DNA of 64,000 nucleotides from Solirubrobacteraceae bacterium (lineage in GTDB: Bacteria > Actinomycetota > Thermoleophilia > Solirubrobacterales > Solirubrobacteraceae): NCBI GenBank assembly GCA_031177685.1, contig JAPSGI010000009.1, positions 121,971 to 185,970 of the forward strand, in the 5' to 3' direction. Position numbers and translations under genes: made by a program. Within the stretch, counting starts at the first letter, position 1. Each line of letters starts with the position of its first letter. Shown here one piece after another: positions 8,043 through 16,570 of this stretch. The notes under the pieces were generated by a model. It ran no database searches, was not told the DNA's origin, and was given only the letters and a program-made list of their open reading frames with translations.

Positions 8043-8756
8043 TCAGTCAGCCAGCACCAGACGGCCGTGCTCGTCGGCCGCCGCGTTGACGGCCTGCTCC
8101 TCCGGCGCCAGCTCGCCGAGCTCGTAGCCCTGCCCCGCCGCGCGCACGCCGTGCGCCGCCTCGTCGGCCAGGTCGACCTCCCAGCGGTACCAGCACAGCT
8201 CCCAGGCCACCACGATCCGCACGACGCTGGCCTGCCCCTCCACGGGCAGCACCGCCACGCCGGGCGCGCCGAGCGAGCGCGCCACGCCCGCCACCGTGCG
8301 CGGGTACTCGCTGGCGTTGAAGACCTCCACGGCGCGCGAGGACTTCAACTCCTCGCTGGTCGGGACCGCGTGCACGTGCCGCGGCTCGCGCGGCCCGTTC
8401 GACGCCGCCTCGGCCGGCGACGGCGCGGGCGCCGACGCGGACTCCAGCTCCGCCGCGACCTCGGGCGGCAGCGGGTCGATCTCGTCCGCGCGCTCGCGCG
8501 CCAGGCGCTCGCGCCGGGTGCGCAGCCGCGACAGAAAGGGCCGGCGATCGTCGCGCGCCCCGCGGTGCCCGATCTGCGGCCCCTGGGTCTCGCGAATCCA
8601 GCCCTGGTGGTTGGCGCGCACCGTGCACAGCTCGCACACGTGCCGGCGCGACCCGTTGACGAGGTAGATCTCGGGCTCCTCGCCCTGCAGCAGGGTCCGG
8701 CCGCAGACCGCGCACGAGATGATCGTGTTCTGCGGCTGGATGGTTTTCGGCGGCAT
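8043..8756 (-). CDS. Unrecognised protein with N-terminal zinc ribbon
   Basis: A 237-residue protein. A treble of cysteine pairs at the N terminus (ISCAVCGRTL, then RRHVCELCTVRAN) forms a likely zinc ribbon in residues 14-47. A basic helix follows (SRLRTRRERLARERADE), then a Pro/Ala-rich linker. The C-terminal 90 residues include FNASEYPRTVAGVARSLGAP, then VVAWELCWYRWEVDL. I cannot assign a family. The layout (ribbon, linker, separate domain) suggests a nucleic-acid or protein-binding role, but this is inference. It lies 30 nt downstream of the EF-G-like gene. Confidence 0.7.
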   Translation of the reverse strand: MPPKTIQPQNTIISCAVCGRTLLQGEEPEIYLVNGSRRHVCELCTVRANHQGWIRETQGPQIGHRGARDDRRPFLSRLRTRRERLARERADEIDPLPPEVAAELESASAPAPSPAEAASNGPREPRHVHAVPTSEELKSSRAVEVFNASEYPRTVAGVARSLGAPGVAVLPVEGQASVVRIVVAWELCWYRWEVDLADEAAHGVRAAGQGYELGELAPEEQAVNAAADEHGRLVLAD

Positions 8757-8762
8757 CCGGTC

Positions 8763-8768
8763 AGTCTA
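8763..8768 (-). promoter_or_regulatory. Possible -10 hexamer TAGACT
   Basis: TAGACT is 6 nt before the ATG at 8756, and no Shine-Dalgarno sequence separates them, which suggests a leaderless start. Confidence 0.4.
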
Positions 8769-8786
8769 GGACCTGACCGCGCCGTC

Positions 8787-10862
8787 CTACGTCTTGACCG
8801 CCTCGTCCTCCGAGCGCGCCTCGTCCACGACCTTCTGCGCGAGATGCCCCGGGACCTCCTCGTAGCGCTCGAACTCCATCCCGTACTCCCCGCGCCCGCC
8901 GGTGATCGAACGCAGGTCGGGGGCGTAGGAGAGCATCTCCGCCATCGGGACCTCGGCCTTGATCTCGGTCATGGCGCCGACCGGCTCCATGCCCAGCGGC
9001 CGGCCGCGGCGGGAGTTCAGATCGCCGATCACGTCGCCCACGCAGTCCTCGGGGACCGACACCGTCACGTGCATGATCGGCTCCAGCAGCACCGGCTCGG
9101 CCTGCTCGAGCGCCTGCTTCATGGCGATCGAGCCCGCCATCTTGAAGGCGATCTCCGAGGAGTCGACGGTGTGGTACTGGCCGTCGAACAGGCGCACGCG
9201 CACGCCCTTGACCGGGTAGCCGGCCACGGTGCCGTGGTGCATCGCCTCGCGGACCCCCTTCTCCACCGCGGGAATGAACGAGGTCGGGATGACGCCGCCC
9301 TTGATCGCGTTGACGAACTCGAAGTCGCCGTCGGCCAGCGGCTCGATCTCGATGTGGCAGTCGCCGAACTGGCCGCGCCCGCCGCTCTGCTTCTTGTGGC
9401 GCCCGTGGGCCTTGGCGCCGGCGCGGATCGTCTCCTGGTAGGGCACGCGCGGCGGCTTGAGCGTGACCTCGGCGCCGAAGCGCGACTTCATGCGCTCCAC
9501 GATCACCTCCACGTGCACCTGCGAGAGCCCCGCGACGATCTGCTCGCCGGTCTGCGGATCGCGGTGCAGGTCGATCGTCGGGTCCTCCTCCTGCAGGCGG
9601 CGCAGGGCGGTGAAGACCTTGTCCTCGTCGCCCTTGCTCTTGGGCGCGACGGCGAACGCCATCACCGGCGCGGGCAGCTTGACCGCGGGCATGGTGACGT
9701 CCACGGGCTTGCCCGACAGCCAGTCGCCCGCCCGCGTCTCCTTGAGCTTGGCCACCGCGCCGACGTCGCCGGGGCCGAAGGCGTCCACGTGCGTGGTCTC
9801 CTTGCCCTCGAACACGATCAGCTGCCCGATGCGCTCCTTGTTGGAGGTGCGGGTGTTGACCACCTGCGTGTCGTGGCGCAGGACCCCCTGGTAGACGCGG
9901 AACAGGTTGATGCGCCCCGCGAACGGGTCGGCCCGGGTCTTGAACACGTAGGCGTAGAGGTCGGCGCTCTCGTCGGGCTCCAGCGTGGTGCCCTCGAGCT
10001 CCAGGCCGCCGTGCTTGACCGGCGAGGGCAGGTCCTCCACGAACGCGTCGAGCAGGCGCCGCGTGCCCTGGTTGCGGCTCGCCACGCCGCAGGTGACGGG
10101 GAACAGGTCGCCGTGGTTGGTGCCGTCCTTCAGCGCGCCCACGATCTCCTCGTGCGAGAGCTCCTCGCCCTCCAGGTAGCGCTCCATCAGCGTGTCGGAG
10201 TTCTCCGCCACCTCGTCCATGAGCTTCTCCCGGTACTCCTGCGCCGGCTCGGCGATGTCGTCGGGGATCGGGATCTCCTTGCCCTCCCCGCGCCCGCCGT
10301 CGCCGGCGAACTCCCACGCCTTCATGTCGATCAGGTCGATCAGGCCGCGGAACTCGTGCTCGGCACCCAGCGGGATCTCGGTGGCCACGACGTGGGGGCC
10401 GAAGGCGCTCTTGAGCGACTCCAGCGTGCGGAAGAAGTCGGCGCGCTCGCGGTCGAGCATGTTGACGTAGACCAGCCGCGCGAGGTCCAGCTCCGCCGCG
10501 CGCTGCCACAGCCGCACCGTGGAGACCTCCACGCCCATCACGGCGTTGACCACGACGACCGCCGACTCGCACACGCGCAGGGCGCCCAGGGCGTCGGCCA
10601 GGAAGCTCGGCTCGCCCGGCGTGTCGATCAGGTTGATCTTGCGCCCCTGCCACTCGAAGGAGGACAGCGCCGCGGAGATCGACATCTGGCGCGCCTGCTC
10701 GTCGTCGTCGGCGTCGGAGACCGTGGTCCCGTCCACCACCGAGCCCAGGCGGTTGATCGCGCCGGCCTCGAACAGCAGCGCCTCGTGCAGAGAGGTCTTT
10801 CCCGTGCCCCGGTGACCTACGAGCGCGACGTTGCGGATCTGGTCGGCCGGCTTGTGGGGCAT
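8787..10862 (-). CDS. Elongation factor G-like GTPase (EF-G2 type)
   Basis: A 691-residue protein with the EF-G domain layout. G1 is VGHRGTGKTSL (residues 15-25) and G3 is LIDTPGEPSF (79-87). The G4 position reads VNMLDRER (133-140), where canonical EF-G has NKxD. The catalytic His of DTPGH is Glu here (residue 84). Domains III-V follow, ending with the FAIKMAGSIAMKQAL and RGEYGMEFERYEEVPGHLA segments seen in EF-G. It belongs with the EF-G-like paralogues of actinobacteria rather than the main fusA, which normally sits with rpsL/rpsG and tufA. GTPase-dependent translation or ribosome work is possible but unproven. A GGAGG site precedes the ATG. Confidence 0.85.
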   Translation of the reverse strand: MPHKPADQIRNVALVGHRGTGKTSLHEALLFEAGAINRLGSVVDGTTVSDADDDEQARQMSISAALSSFEWQGRKINLIDTPGEPSFLADALGALRVCESAVVVVNAVMGVEVSTVRLWQRAAELDLARLVYVNMLDRERADFFRTLESLKSAFGPHVVATEIPLGAEHEFRGLIDLIDMKAWEFAGDGGRGEGKEIPIPDDIAEPAQEYREKLMDEVAENSDTLMERYLEGEELSHEEIVGALKDGTNHGDLFPVTCGVASRNQGTRRLLDAFVEDLPSPVKHGGLELEGTTLEPDESADLYAYVFKTRADPFAGRINLFRVYQGVLRHDTQVVNTRTSNKERIGQLIVFEGKETTHVDAFGPGDVGAVAKLKETRAGDWLSGKPVDVTMPAVKLPAPVMAFAVAPKSKGDEDKVFTALRRLQEEDPTIDLHRDPQTGEQIVAGLSQVHVEVIVERMKSRFGAEVTLKPPRVPYQETIRAGAKAHGRHKKQSGGRGQFGDCHIEIEPLADGDFEFVNAIKGGVIPTSFIPAVEKGVREAMHHGTVAGYPVKGVRVRLFDGQYHTVDSSEIAFKMAGSIAMKQALEQAEPVLLEPIMHVTVSVPEDCVGDVIGDLNSRRGRPLGMEPVGAMTEIKAEVPMAEMLSYAPDLRSITGGRGEYGMEFERYEEVPGHLAQKVVDEARSEDEAVKT

Positions 10863-10876
10863 GGCACCTCCAGGGA

Positions 10877-11575
10877 TCAGTCGGTCAGCTCTTCCTCGGA
10901 CATGTGCGAGCGTAGCCGCAGCACGGCCTTCGTGTGGAGCTGGGAGATGCGCGACTCGGTCACCCCTAAGACCTCGCCGATCTCGCGCAGGGTCAGGTTC
11001 TCGTAGTAGTAGAGGGCGATCACGAGCTTCTCGCGCTCGGGCAGCCGGGCGATGGCGTCGGCCACCCGGTCCTTGAGATCGGTCGCATCGGCCTCGCGCT
11101 GGGGGTCGGGCGCCTTGGGGTCCTCCAGGGTGTCCAGCAGCGAGACCTGGTCGCCGCTGGCGTCCGACACGGTCCACAGCTCGTCCAGCGCGGCGATCGT
11201 CGAGTTGGAGATCTGGATGAGCGCGTCCTGGAACTCGTCCATGGTCATCTCCAGTTCGAGGGCCATCTCCTCGTCGGTCGGCGGTCGCTGCAGGCGGTGC
11301 TCCAGCTTGACGTTGGCGCGCTCGATCTGGCGCGCGCGGGCGCGCACGGAGCGCGGCACCCAGTCCATGGCGCGCAGCTCGTCGATTATCGCCCCGCGTA
11401 TGCGCGGGATCGCGTAGGTCTCGAACTTGATCTCGCGCTCGGGCTCGAAGCGCTCGATGGCCGAGATCAGGCCGATCAGGCCGTAGGAGATGAGGTCGGC
11501 CTCCTCGACGTGGGCGGGCAGTCCGGAGATCATCCGTCCCGCCACGTACTTGACCAGCGGCGAGTACGCGACCAC
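10877..11575 (-). CDS. whiG: WhiG/FliA-type RNA polymerase sigma factor
   Basis: A 232-residue sigma-70 family protein counted from the GTG at 11575. It has region 2 (AYSPLVKYVAGRMISGLPAH, DLISYGLIGLISAIERFEP, IRGAIIDELRAMDWVPRSVR), region 3 and region 4 (LPEREKLVIALYYYENLTLR, then GVTESRISQLHTKA). Related proteins have a further 25-30 N-terminal residues, and the same frame is open upstream and encodes LKDLWRKYRQSGDERARERL. No ATG, GTG or TTG lies there; only a CTG at 11662. The position directly after xerC matches the actinobacterial xerC-whiG pair. It may drive motility or sporulation-like genes. Confidence 0.9.
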   Translation of the reverse strand: MVAYSPLVKYVAGRMISGLPAHVEEADLISYGLIGLISAIERFEPEREIKFETYAIPRIRGAIIDELRAMDWVPRSVRARARQIERANVKLEHRLQRPPTDEEMALELEMTMDEFQDALIQISNSTIAALDELWTVSDASGDQVSLLDTLEDPKAPDPQREADATDLKDRVADAIARLPEREKLVIALYYYENLTLREIGEVLGVTESRISQLHTKAVLRLRSHMSEEELTD

Positions 11576-11675
11576 CAGGCGCTCGCGCGCGCGCTCGTCA
11601 CCCGACTGGCGGTACTTGCGCCAGAGGTCCTTGAGCTCGATGGCTTTGACGTTCGTTTCCAGGGCGTCGAACCAC

Positions 11676-12602
11676 TCAGGCGCGGGGGTGGCTGCGAGCG
11701 TACGCCGACCTCAGCCGCTGGGACTCTACTCGAGTGTAGACCTGGGTCGTGGAGAGGCTGGCGTGGCCCAGCATCTCCTGTATGGCCCGCAAATCGGCAC
11801 CTCCCTCGAGCAGATGGGTGGCGAAGGAGTGGCGCAGCCAGTGCGGCGACACGCCGCCCTGGAGCGCCGCGTGGCGCGACCAGACCCGCAGGCGCCGGCG
11901 CACGTCGGAGGAGGACAGGCGGCGCCCGGACTTCGACAGGAACAGGGCCGGCTCGCCGTCGCCGGCCGCCAGCGCGGGCCGCGCGCGCTCCAGGTAGCGC
12001 GCCACGGCGGCCAGCGCGTGCTCGCCCGCGGGCACGATCCGGGTCTTGGCGCCCTTGCCCTCCACGCGCACGTGCTCGTCGTCGAAGTCCAGCGAGTCGA
12101 CGTCCAGGGTGACGAGCTCCTCGGAGCGCAGCCCCGACGCGTAGGCCAGCTCGAACAGCGCGCGGTCGCGCAGCTGCAGCGGCGTGGTGGCCGGGATGCG
12201 GTCCAGCAGCGCGGCGACCTCCGAGGGCTTGAGGACCTTGGGCAGGCGCTGGGGCTTCTTCGGGGCCGACAGCAGGTCCGCCGGGTTCTGCTCCACGGCG
12301 CCGTGCTCGCGCAGCGAGCGAAACAGCGCCCGCAGCGAGGCCAGCTTGCGCGCCACCGTGGTCGGCGCGGCACCTCCCTTGCGCTGGGCCAGGGCGGCGG
12401 CATAGCGGCGCAGCTCGCGCGGGGTGACGGTGGCGGGCTCCAGCCCGCGACCGGACGCCCAGATCGCGAACTGACCGACGTCGATCCCGTAGGCGCGCCG
12501 CGTCTTCTCCGCGGCGCCGCGCCGGCGCAGGTCGGCGTCGAACGTCTGCAGGGCGTCGATCCACACGTCGCTAGGCTGATCCTCCGTGGGGATGTTCTTC
12601 AT
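11676..12602 (-). CDS. xerC: Tyrosine recombinase XerC/XerD
   Basis: An integrase-fold recombinase of 308 residues from the ATG at 12602. It resolves chromosome dimers at dif in this family. All catalytic residues are present: Arg in SGLRSEEL, Lys in EGKGAKTR, His and Arg in SPHWLRHSFA, His in LGHASLS and the nucleophile Tyr in TTQVYTRV. The N-terminal core-binding domain is ALQTFDADLRRRG, then TRRAYGIDV. An upstream ATG (12629) and an internal GTG (12566) are also possible; the GTG would avoid overlap with the divergent gene at 12586. Located between comM-dprA and the sigma factor in other actinobacteria. Confidence 0.9.
   Translation of the reverse strand: MKNIPTEDQPSDVWIDALQTFDADLRRRGAAEKTRRAYGIDVGQFAIWASGRGLEPATVTPRELRRYAAALAQRKGGAAPTTVARKLASLRALFRSLREHGAVEQNPADLLSAPKKPQRLPKVLKPSEVAALLDRIPATTPLQLRDRALFELAYASGLRSEELVTLDVDSLDFDDEHVRVEGKGAKTRIVPAGEHALAAVARYLERARPALAAGDGEPALFLSKSGRRLSSSDVRRRLRVWSRHAALQGGVSPHWLRHSFATHLLEGGADLRAIQEMLGHASLSTTQVYTRVESQRLRSAYARSHPRA
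12572..12577 (+). promoter_or_regulatory. Possible -10 hexamer TAGGCT
   Basis: TAGGCT is 8 nt before the GTG at 12586. It lies inside the 5' part of the opposing xerC gene if xerC starts at its upstream ATGs. Confidence 0.4.
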
Positions 12603-12864
12603 CGACACGGCCACCGGGCGGGTCTCCACTCACCGCCAGCTGATCGAGGCGGGCGTGGCGAAGCACGACGACCCACCGCCCCGCCCGTGGCTGCGCGTGC
12701 AGGGCCCGGGCGACGCCTCGACCATGTGGTACGCGGTGCTGCGCAAGCGGGAGCGGGGCGTGTACATAGGCACGCTCACCATTCGCCACGGCGACCATCA
12801 TGCCTCCCTGATCGAGCGCGGCTGGGAAGAGGTGGCGATCGAGGAGATCGCCGCGCCCGGCTAG
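12586..12864 (+). CDS. Unrecognised small protein (92 residues)
   Basis: A 92-residue protein starting at GTG 12586, or at ATG 12592 two codons later. The sequence (FFIDTATGRVSTHRQLIEAG, then WYAVLRKRERGVYIGTLTIR, then SLIERGWEEVAIEEI) looks like a small alpha/beta domain with no signal peptide. I do not recognise the family. It diverges from xerC and converges on the L,D-transpeptidase gene, with which it shares a 4-nt CTAG stop overlap. Confidence 0.6.
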   Translation: MGMFFIDTATGRVSTHRQLIEAGVAKHDDPPPRPWLRVQGPGDASTMWYAVLRKRERGVYIGTLTIRHGDHHASLIERGWEEVAIEEIAAPG

Positions 12865-13901
12865 GCGATGTAGACGGGCGTATTGACCTCGACGCGGTCG
12901 TAGAGCTCGACCACGTCGGGGATGTGCATGCGGATGCAGCCGTGGGAGGCGGCGGTGCCGATCGAGCCGTCCTCGGCGGTGCCGTGGATCCCGGCGCCGT
13001 CGTAGATCCCCATCCAGCGCGCCTTGAGCGGGTTGTTGGCCGCGCCGCCGGGGATGACCTGGCCGGCCAGGGACCCGGCCCACGGCTTGTTGGGCACGCT
13101 CCAGGCGGGGTTCACCGCCTTGTTCTGGATGTGGTACAGCCCGGCCGGGGTGTCGAAGCCCACCGCCCCGACCGCGATGTTGTACGTCTTGACCAGCTTG
13201 AGGTTGCGGTAGAAGCGCAGCTTGAACGTCTTGCGGTTGACGATCAGCAGCTTGTCGTACTCGCGCGCCAGGTCCTTGAGCTTGATGCGCGGGTCCTTCT
13301 TGGTCGCGCGCACGGTGATCGTGGCGGGGGCCAGGCCGAGGATCGCCGTGCGCAGCTGGCCCCGCAGCGCGCGCGAGTCGACGCGCACCCCGCGCTTGCC
13401 CGGGATGGGATGGAACTCGCCGGCGTCGTTGAACCCCAGGCGCGCGTCCTGGGGCTTGCGGTTGAGCTTGCGCTCCACGCGGTCCACGAAGCGTGCGAGC
13501 ACCAGGCGCGAGTAGCTCACGCTGGCCGGCACGCTGGCGTGCAGGGGCCTCCCGCGGATCTCGCGGACCGTGCGCACGAAGATGTTGTCGTCGCGCGACG
13601 CCGCAATCGCGGCGTCGACCATCGCGCTGACGTTGAAGGTCGCGCCCATCTGGCGCGGGGTCAGGCGGAAGCTGGTCTTGCCGTCGCGCACGAGGATCGG
13701 CTCGTTCATGCGCCCGCGCAGCGAGCGGGCGATCTTGTCCTCCGCCACGTCGCGGGTCAGCCCGCCCACCTCGACGCCGCCCGCGCGGACGCCCTCGGCG
13801 ATGCGGTCCTTGCGCGAGGCGTCATACACGATCAGCGCAGCCGCCCCCGTGAACAGCACGGCGAGTAGGGCTACGGCGAAGATGGCGAAACGGTCGCGCA
13901 C
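12861..13901 (-). CDS. L,D-transpeptidase (YkuD) with N-terminal PG-binding region
   Basis: A 346-residue exported enzyme. An uncleaved signal anchor lies near residues 6-26. The middle region (LRGRMNEPILVRDGKTSFRL ... GKRGVRVDSRALRGQL) resembles the PG_binding_4 domain often paired with YkuD. The catalytic domain spans about residues 215-346, with His306 in GIHGTAEDG and the nucleophile Cys322 in SHGCIRM. It would form 3-3 cross-links in peptidoglycan or attach proteins to it. GTG start at 13901. The stop overlaps the convergent 92-residue gene at CTAG. Confidence 0.9.
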   Translation of the reverse strand: MRDRFAIFAVALLAVLFTGAAALIVYDASRKDRIAEGVRAGGVEVGGLTRDVAEDKIARSLRGRMNEPILVRDGKTSFRLTPRQMGATFNVSAMVDAAIAASRDDNIFVRTVREIRGRPLHASVPASVSYSRLVLARFVDRVERKLNRKPQDARLGFNDAGEFHPIPGKRGVRVDSRALRGQLRTAILGLAPATITVRATKKDPRIKLKDLAREYDKLLIVNRKTFKLRFYRNLKLVKTYNIAVGAVGFDTPAGLYHIQNKAVNPAWSVPNKPWAGSLAGQVIPGGAANNPLKARWMGIYDGAGIHGTAEDGSIGTAASHGCIRMHIPDVVELYDRVEVNTPVYIA

Positions 13902-13918
13902 GTCCTGATCCGGGGCCG

Positions 13919-13924
13919 ATTCTA
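13919..13924 (-). promoter_or_regulatory. Possible -10 hexamer TAGAAT
   Basis: TAGAAT lies 17 nt before the GTG at 13901 of the L,D-transpeptidase gene, and a weak AGGA is close to the GTG. This would give a short leader of about ten bases rather than a leaderless start. Confidence 0.35.
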
Positions 13925-13970
13925 GGCCCTTCGCTGGCTCACCGGCCAGTTTTGGGATTTGCCGCCGCTG

Positions 13971-15092
13971 TTATGTAGCGTGCGGCTGCGCCTTCGATTC
14001 GCCGCCCGGCGGTCGTTCTCCTCCCGGAGCGCCGGGGCGGCGGACGCTGGGGCTCCAGCGCAGGAACTCCTCCACCTCGCGCTCGTAGCGGTAGGGCTCG
14101 CGCGCGCTCTCGCGCAGCGGGCGCGTGCGCAGGTGCTCGGCGAAGTCGAGCACCGCCTCGCGGGTGGTGTAGCGGGGCTGGAAGCCGGCCGCCTTGAGCT
14201 TGCGGTTGTCCAGCCCGCGCCCGTAGCGCAGCTGGTTGAGCATCTCCACGGGGATCCGCAGGCCGAGCCGGTTGAGCGGGCCGGCGACCAGGCCCGTCCC
14301 CCACGGCGGCAGAACGGGCGCCAGCGGCTTGCCCAGCAGCCCGGCCACCTCGGACAGCGCGAGCACGCCGTCGGCGGCGCCGTTGTAGATGCCGTGGAGG
14401 TCCTCGCGCACGGCGCTGTGCAGCACGCCGACGATGTCGTCCTCGTGGATGAACTGGTAGCGCGGGTCGAACCCGAGGATCGCCGGGACGGCGGGCAGCG
14501 AGAGCAGCCGCGTGTGCGAAGTGGTCAGCGTCGGGCCCAGCGCGTTGGCGAAGCGCAGCACGGTCACCGTCTTGTCGCGGTTGCGCTCGGCGAAGTCGCG
14601 CACGGTCCCCTCTGCCTCGACGATGTCGCGCTCGATCGGCGTGCCGGGCGGGTGCGGGCGCAGCATGTCCTCGGAGAAGAAGGCTGGGTCGTCGCGCTCG
14701 CAGCCGTAGTAGTGCGCCGAGGACTTGAACACCAGCTTGCGCACGGGCGAGTCGCGGCCGTCGCAGGCGGCGACGATGTTCATCGTCCCGATCACGTTGT
14801 TCTCGTGGGCGGCGCGAGCCGGCGTCCAGATCGAGTCCACGACCAGGCGCGTGTCGATCACCGTGTCGATCTCCGCCGCGTCGATGATGCGGCGGATCAG
14901 CGCGTGCTGGATGCCGATGCGGACGAACTCCGTGCGCTCCAGCTCGCAGCGCGGGTCGCGGGCGTCCACGCCGACGATCGTCTCGACAGCGGGATCGCGC
15001 TCCAGCTCCTGGGCCAGACGTCCGCCCCAGTAGGTGGACAGGCCCGTGACCAGCACGCGGCGCGACTCGACTCGCGGGACGGCGGCGCTCAT
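13971..15092 (-). CDS. NAD-dependent epimerase/dehydratase (extended SDR)
   Basis: A 373-residue Rossmann-fold protein. The dinucleotide motif reads VLVTGLSTYWGGRLAQEL (the usual TGxxGxxG is altered to TGLSTYWGG). The catalytic Tyr-like region is FKSSAHYYGCERDD, and the fold continues through VLRFANALGP and FIHEDDIVGVLHSAV. These match the extended SDR family of nucleotide-sugar epimerases and related enzymes, but the substrate is unknown. A 25-residue Arg/Gly/Pro-rich tail ends the protein. The start overlaps the stop of the acyltransferase gene (ATGA), so the two are probably coupled. Confidence 0.8.
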   Translation of the reverse strand: MSAAVPRVESRRVLVTGLSTYWGGRLAQELERDPAVETIVGVDARDPRCELERTEFVRIGIQHALIRRIIDAAEIDTVIDTRLVVDSIWTPARAAHENNVIGTMNIVAACDGRDSPVRKLVFKSSAHYYGCERDDPAFFSEDMLRPHPPGTPIERDIVEAEGTVRDFAERNRDKTVTVLRFANALGPTLTTSHTRLLSLPAVPAILGFDPRYQFIHEDDIVGVLHSAVREDLHGIYNGAADGVLALSEVAGLLGKPLAPVLPPWGTGLVAGPLNRLGLRIPVEMLNQLRYGRGLDNRKLKAAGFQPRYTTREAVLDFAEHLRTRPLRESAREPYRYEREVEEFLRWSPSVRRPGAPGGERPPGGESKAQPHAT

Positions 15093-16000
15093 CCCAGCCA
15101 CACGCTCCGGCGCTTGCCGACCATGTCGTAGAGGTTGTCCTGGATCGTGGCGCGGACCTCGGCGGCGACGTCGTGCACGAGCGCGCGGTCGCGCCACGGC
15201 CGCTCGCCGAGGTCGTCGGTGCGCACCGGCGTTAGGAAGCGGATGCGGAACTTGGCCGGCAGGTAGGCGAGCATCCCCAGGACGCCCAGGTGGGGAAACG
15301 TCGGGGTGATCGGGAAGTACAGCAGGCCGGTGAGGCGCCGCAGCGCGCGCAGCTGGGCGAACGCCGGCATCGCCTCCTCCGCGCCGACCACGGCGATCGG
15401 CACGATCGGCGCGCGGGCGCGCATGGCCGACTCGACGAACCCGCCCCGGCCGAAGCGCCGGACGCGGTAGCGGGCGTTGACGAGCTTCTCGGTCCCCTTG
15501 CGGCCCTCGGGGAAGACCAGCACGAGCTGCTCCTCGTCGTGCAGCAGTCGGTGGACGTTGGCCGGGTGCGCGGGGACGCCGCCCACCTTGGGCACCAGCA
15601 TGGCCAGACCGGGATAGCCCTTGAAGAAGTGCTCGACGGTCAGGTGGACGGGGCGCCGCCGCGGGTGCTCCTCGCGCACCGCGCGCTGGATCATCGAGCC
15701 GTCGGGCGGCAGGGCGCCCGCGTGGTTGGAGACCAGCAGCGCGCCCCCGTCGCCGGGGACGTGCTCGATGCCCTCCACCTCCACGCGGAACCAGTAGCGG
15801 TAGAAGAACTCGACCAGCGTCCGGTCGAGGAAGCCCTCGACGCGCTCGGAGCGCCCCCAGTCGGTGACGCGGCGCTCGGGCTCCAGGCCGGGAAGCAGCT
15901 CGCGCGGGTCGGGTTCGCGCCGCGCCAGGGCGCCCGCCGGCGCGGCCGACAGGACCTCCTCGAGCTCAGCTCTCCCCTGCTCGGTGGTCGGCTCCACCAT
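15089..16000 (-). CDS. PlsC-family lysophospholipid acyltransferase
   Basis: A 303-residue acyltransferase. The His-Asp box is SNHAGALPPDGSM (His-x6-Asp rather than the common His-x4-Asp, a spacing seen in one actinobacterial subgroup), and motif III reads VFPEGRKGTEKL. Other conserved segments are KVGGVPAHPANV and APIVPIAVVGAEE. The family transfers fatty acyl groups to lysophosphatidic acid or other acceptors at the membrane. It overlaps the nucleotidase-like gene by 35 nt and the epimerase by 4 nt, so these three genes act as one transcription unit. Confidence 0.85.
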   Translation of the reverse strand: MVEPTTEQGRAELEEVLSAAPAGALARREPDPRELLPGLEPERRVTDWGRSERVEGFLDRTLVEFFYRYWFRVEVEGIEHVPGDGGALLVSNHAGALPPDGSMIQRAVREEHPRRRPVHLTVEHFFKGYPGLAMLVPKVGGVPAHPANVHRLLHDEEQLVLVFPEGRKGTEKLVNARYRVRRFGRGGFVESAMRARAPIVPIAVVGAEEAMPAFAQLRALRRLTGLLYFPITPTFPHLGVLGMLAYLPAKFRIRFLTPVRTDDLGERPWRDRALVHDVAAEVRATIQDNLYDMVGKRRSVWLG

Positions 16001-16562
16001 CCGCGCGCCATTCTCCCAGGAGCGCCGCGAGGGTGTCCCCCAGTCCCGGCCAGTCCTGCGCGCACGCGATCCCCTCGCGCGCGCACAGGGCGGCGTTCCA
16101 GGGATGGCGCAGCGTGGCCGGGACGATTCCCGCGTCGCGGGCGCTCAGGAGGTTCGCCGGCGAGTCGTCCACCAGCAGCCCGATCCCCGCCGCCTGCGCC
16201 CAGTCGACCTTGCCGTAGTCGCAGCGCAGCTCGTCGAACGGCAGGCCGATCGCCTCCAGCCACTGCGCCGTGTGCGCCTGGGCGGTGGGAGCGCGGTGGC
16301 TGGCCACGTGGATCGTGTGCCCGCGCGCCCGCCAGCCGGCGATGACCTCGACCGCGCCGGGGTAGGGCTGCGCGGCGGCGACCAGCTCGGGCCCGTGCGT
16401 CTCCGCCACGCACTCCGCGAGCTGCGCGGGCGTCAGGGCGTCGATGTCCCACGTGTGCTGGTCGTCGTAGGGCAGCGCGACGCCGAAGCGCCGCTGCGCC
16501 ACGTCGGCGAGCTGGCCCCAGTAGTGGTGCAGCGTGGAGTCGATGTCGACGGCGATGCGCAC
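15966..16562 (-). CDS. HAD-superfamily 5'-nucleotidase-like protein
   Basis: A 198-residue HAD protein. Motif I is AVDIDSTLHHYW (nucleophile Asp at residue 6), motif II lies in HTIHVASHRAPTA, and motif IV is GLLVDDSPANLLSARDAG. The pattern resembles 5'(3')-deoxyribonucleotidase-type phosphatases that use a DxD motif. GTG start at 16562. The last 35 nt overlap the acyltransferase coding region. A TAGGGT hexamer 9 nt before the GTG overlaps the divergent hexamer of the hydrolase at 16584. Confidence 0.75.
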   Translation of the reverse strand: MRIAVDIDSTLHHYWGQLADVAQRRFGVALPYDDQHTWDIDALTPAQLAECVAETHGPELVAAAQPYPGAVEVIAGWRARGHTIHVASHRAPTAQAHTAQWLEAIGLPFDELRCDYGKVDWAQAAGIGLLVDDSPANLLSARDAGIVPATLRHPWNAALCAREGIACAQDWPGLGDTLAALLGEWRADGGADHRAGES

Positions 16563-16570
16563 GCAGGCCG

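Noticed and set aside
6936..11006. A 1356-codon open frame on the plus strand
   Set aside because: It is antisense to clearly conserved genes (deacetylase-like protein, RNase HI, EF-G-like GTPase), has a composition of mostly Arg, Ala, Gly, Leu and His and no recognisable domain. It is a by-product of high GC content.
11573..11675. Sigma factor starting at GTG 11675 overlapping the xerC stop
   Set aside because: That GTG is in another frame and meets a stop after about 25 codons, so it would need a frameshift to join the sigma reading frame.
13955..13990. A fourth palindrome-like site near the epimerase stop
   Set aside because: It has TTTGCCGCC and a small CGCT/AGCG stem, but lacks the GTGGA and TCCAC outer arms and the CCGCG core spacing, so it is not counted as a copy.
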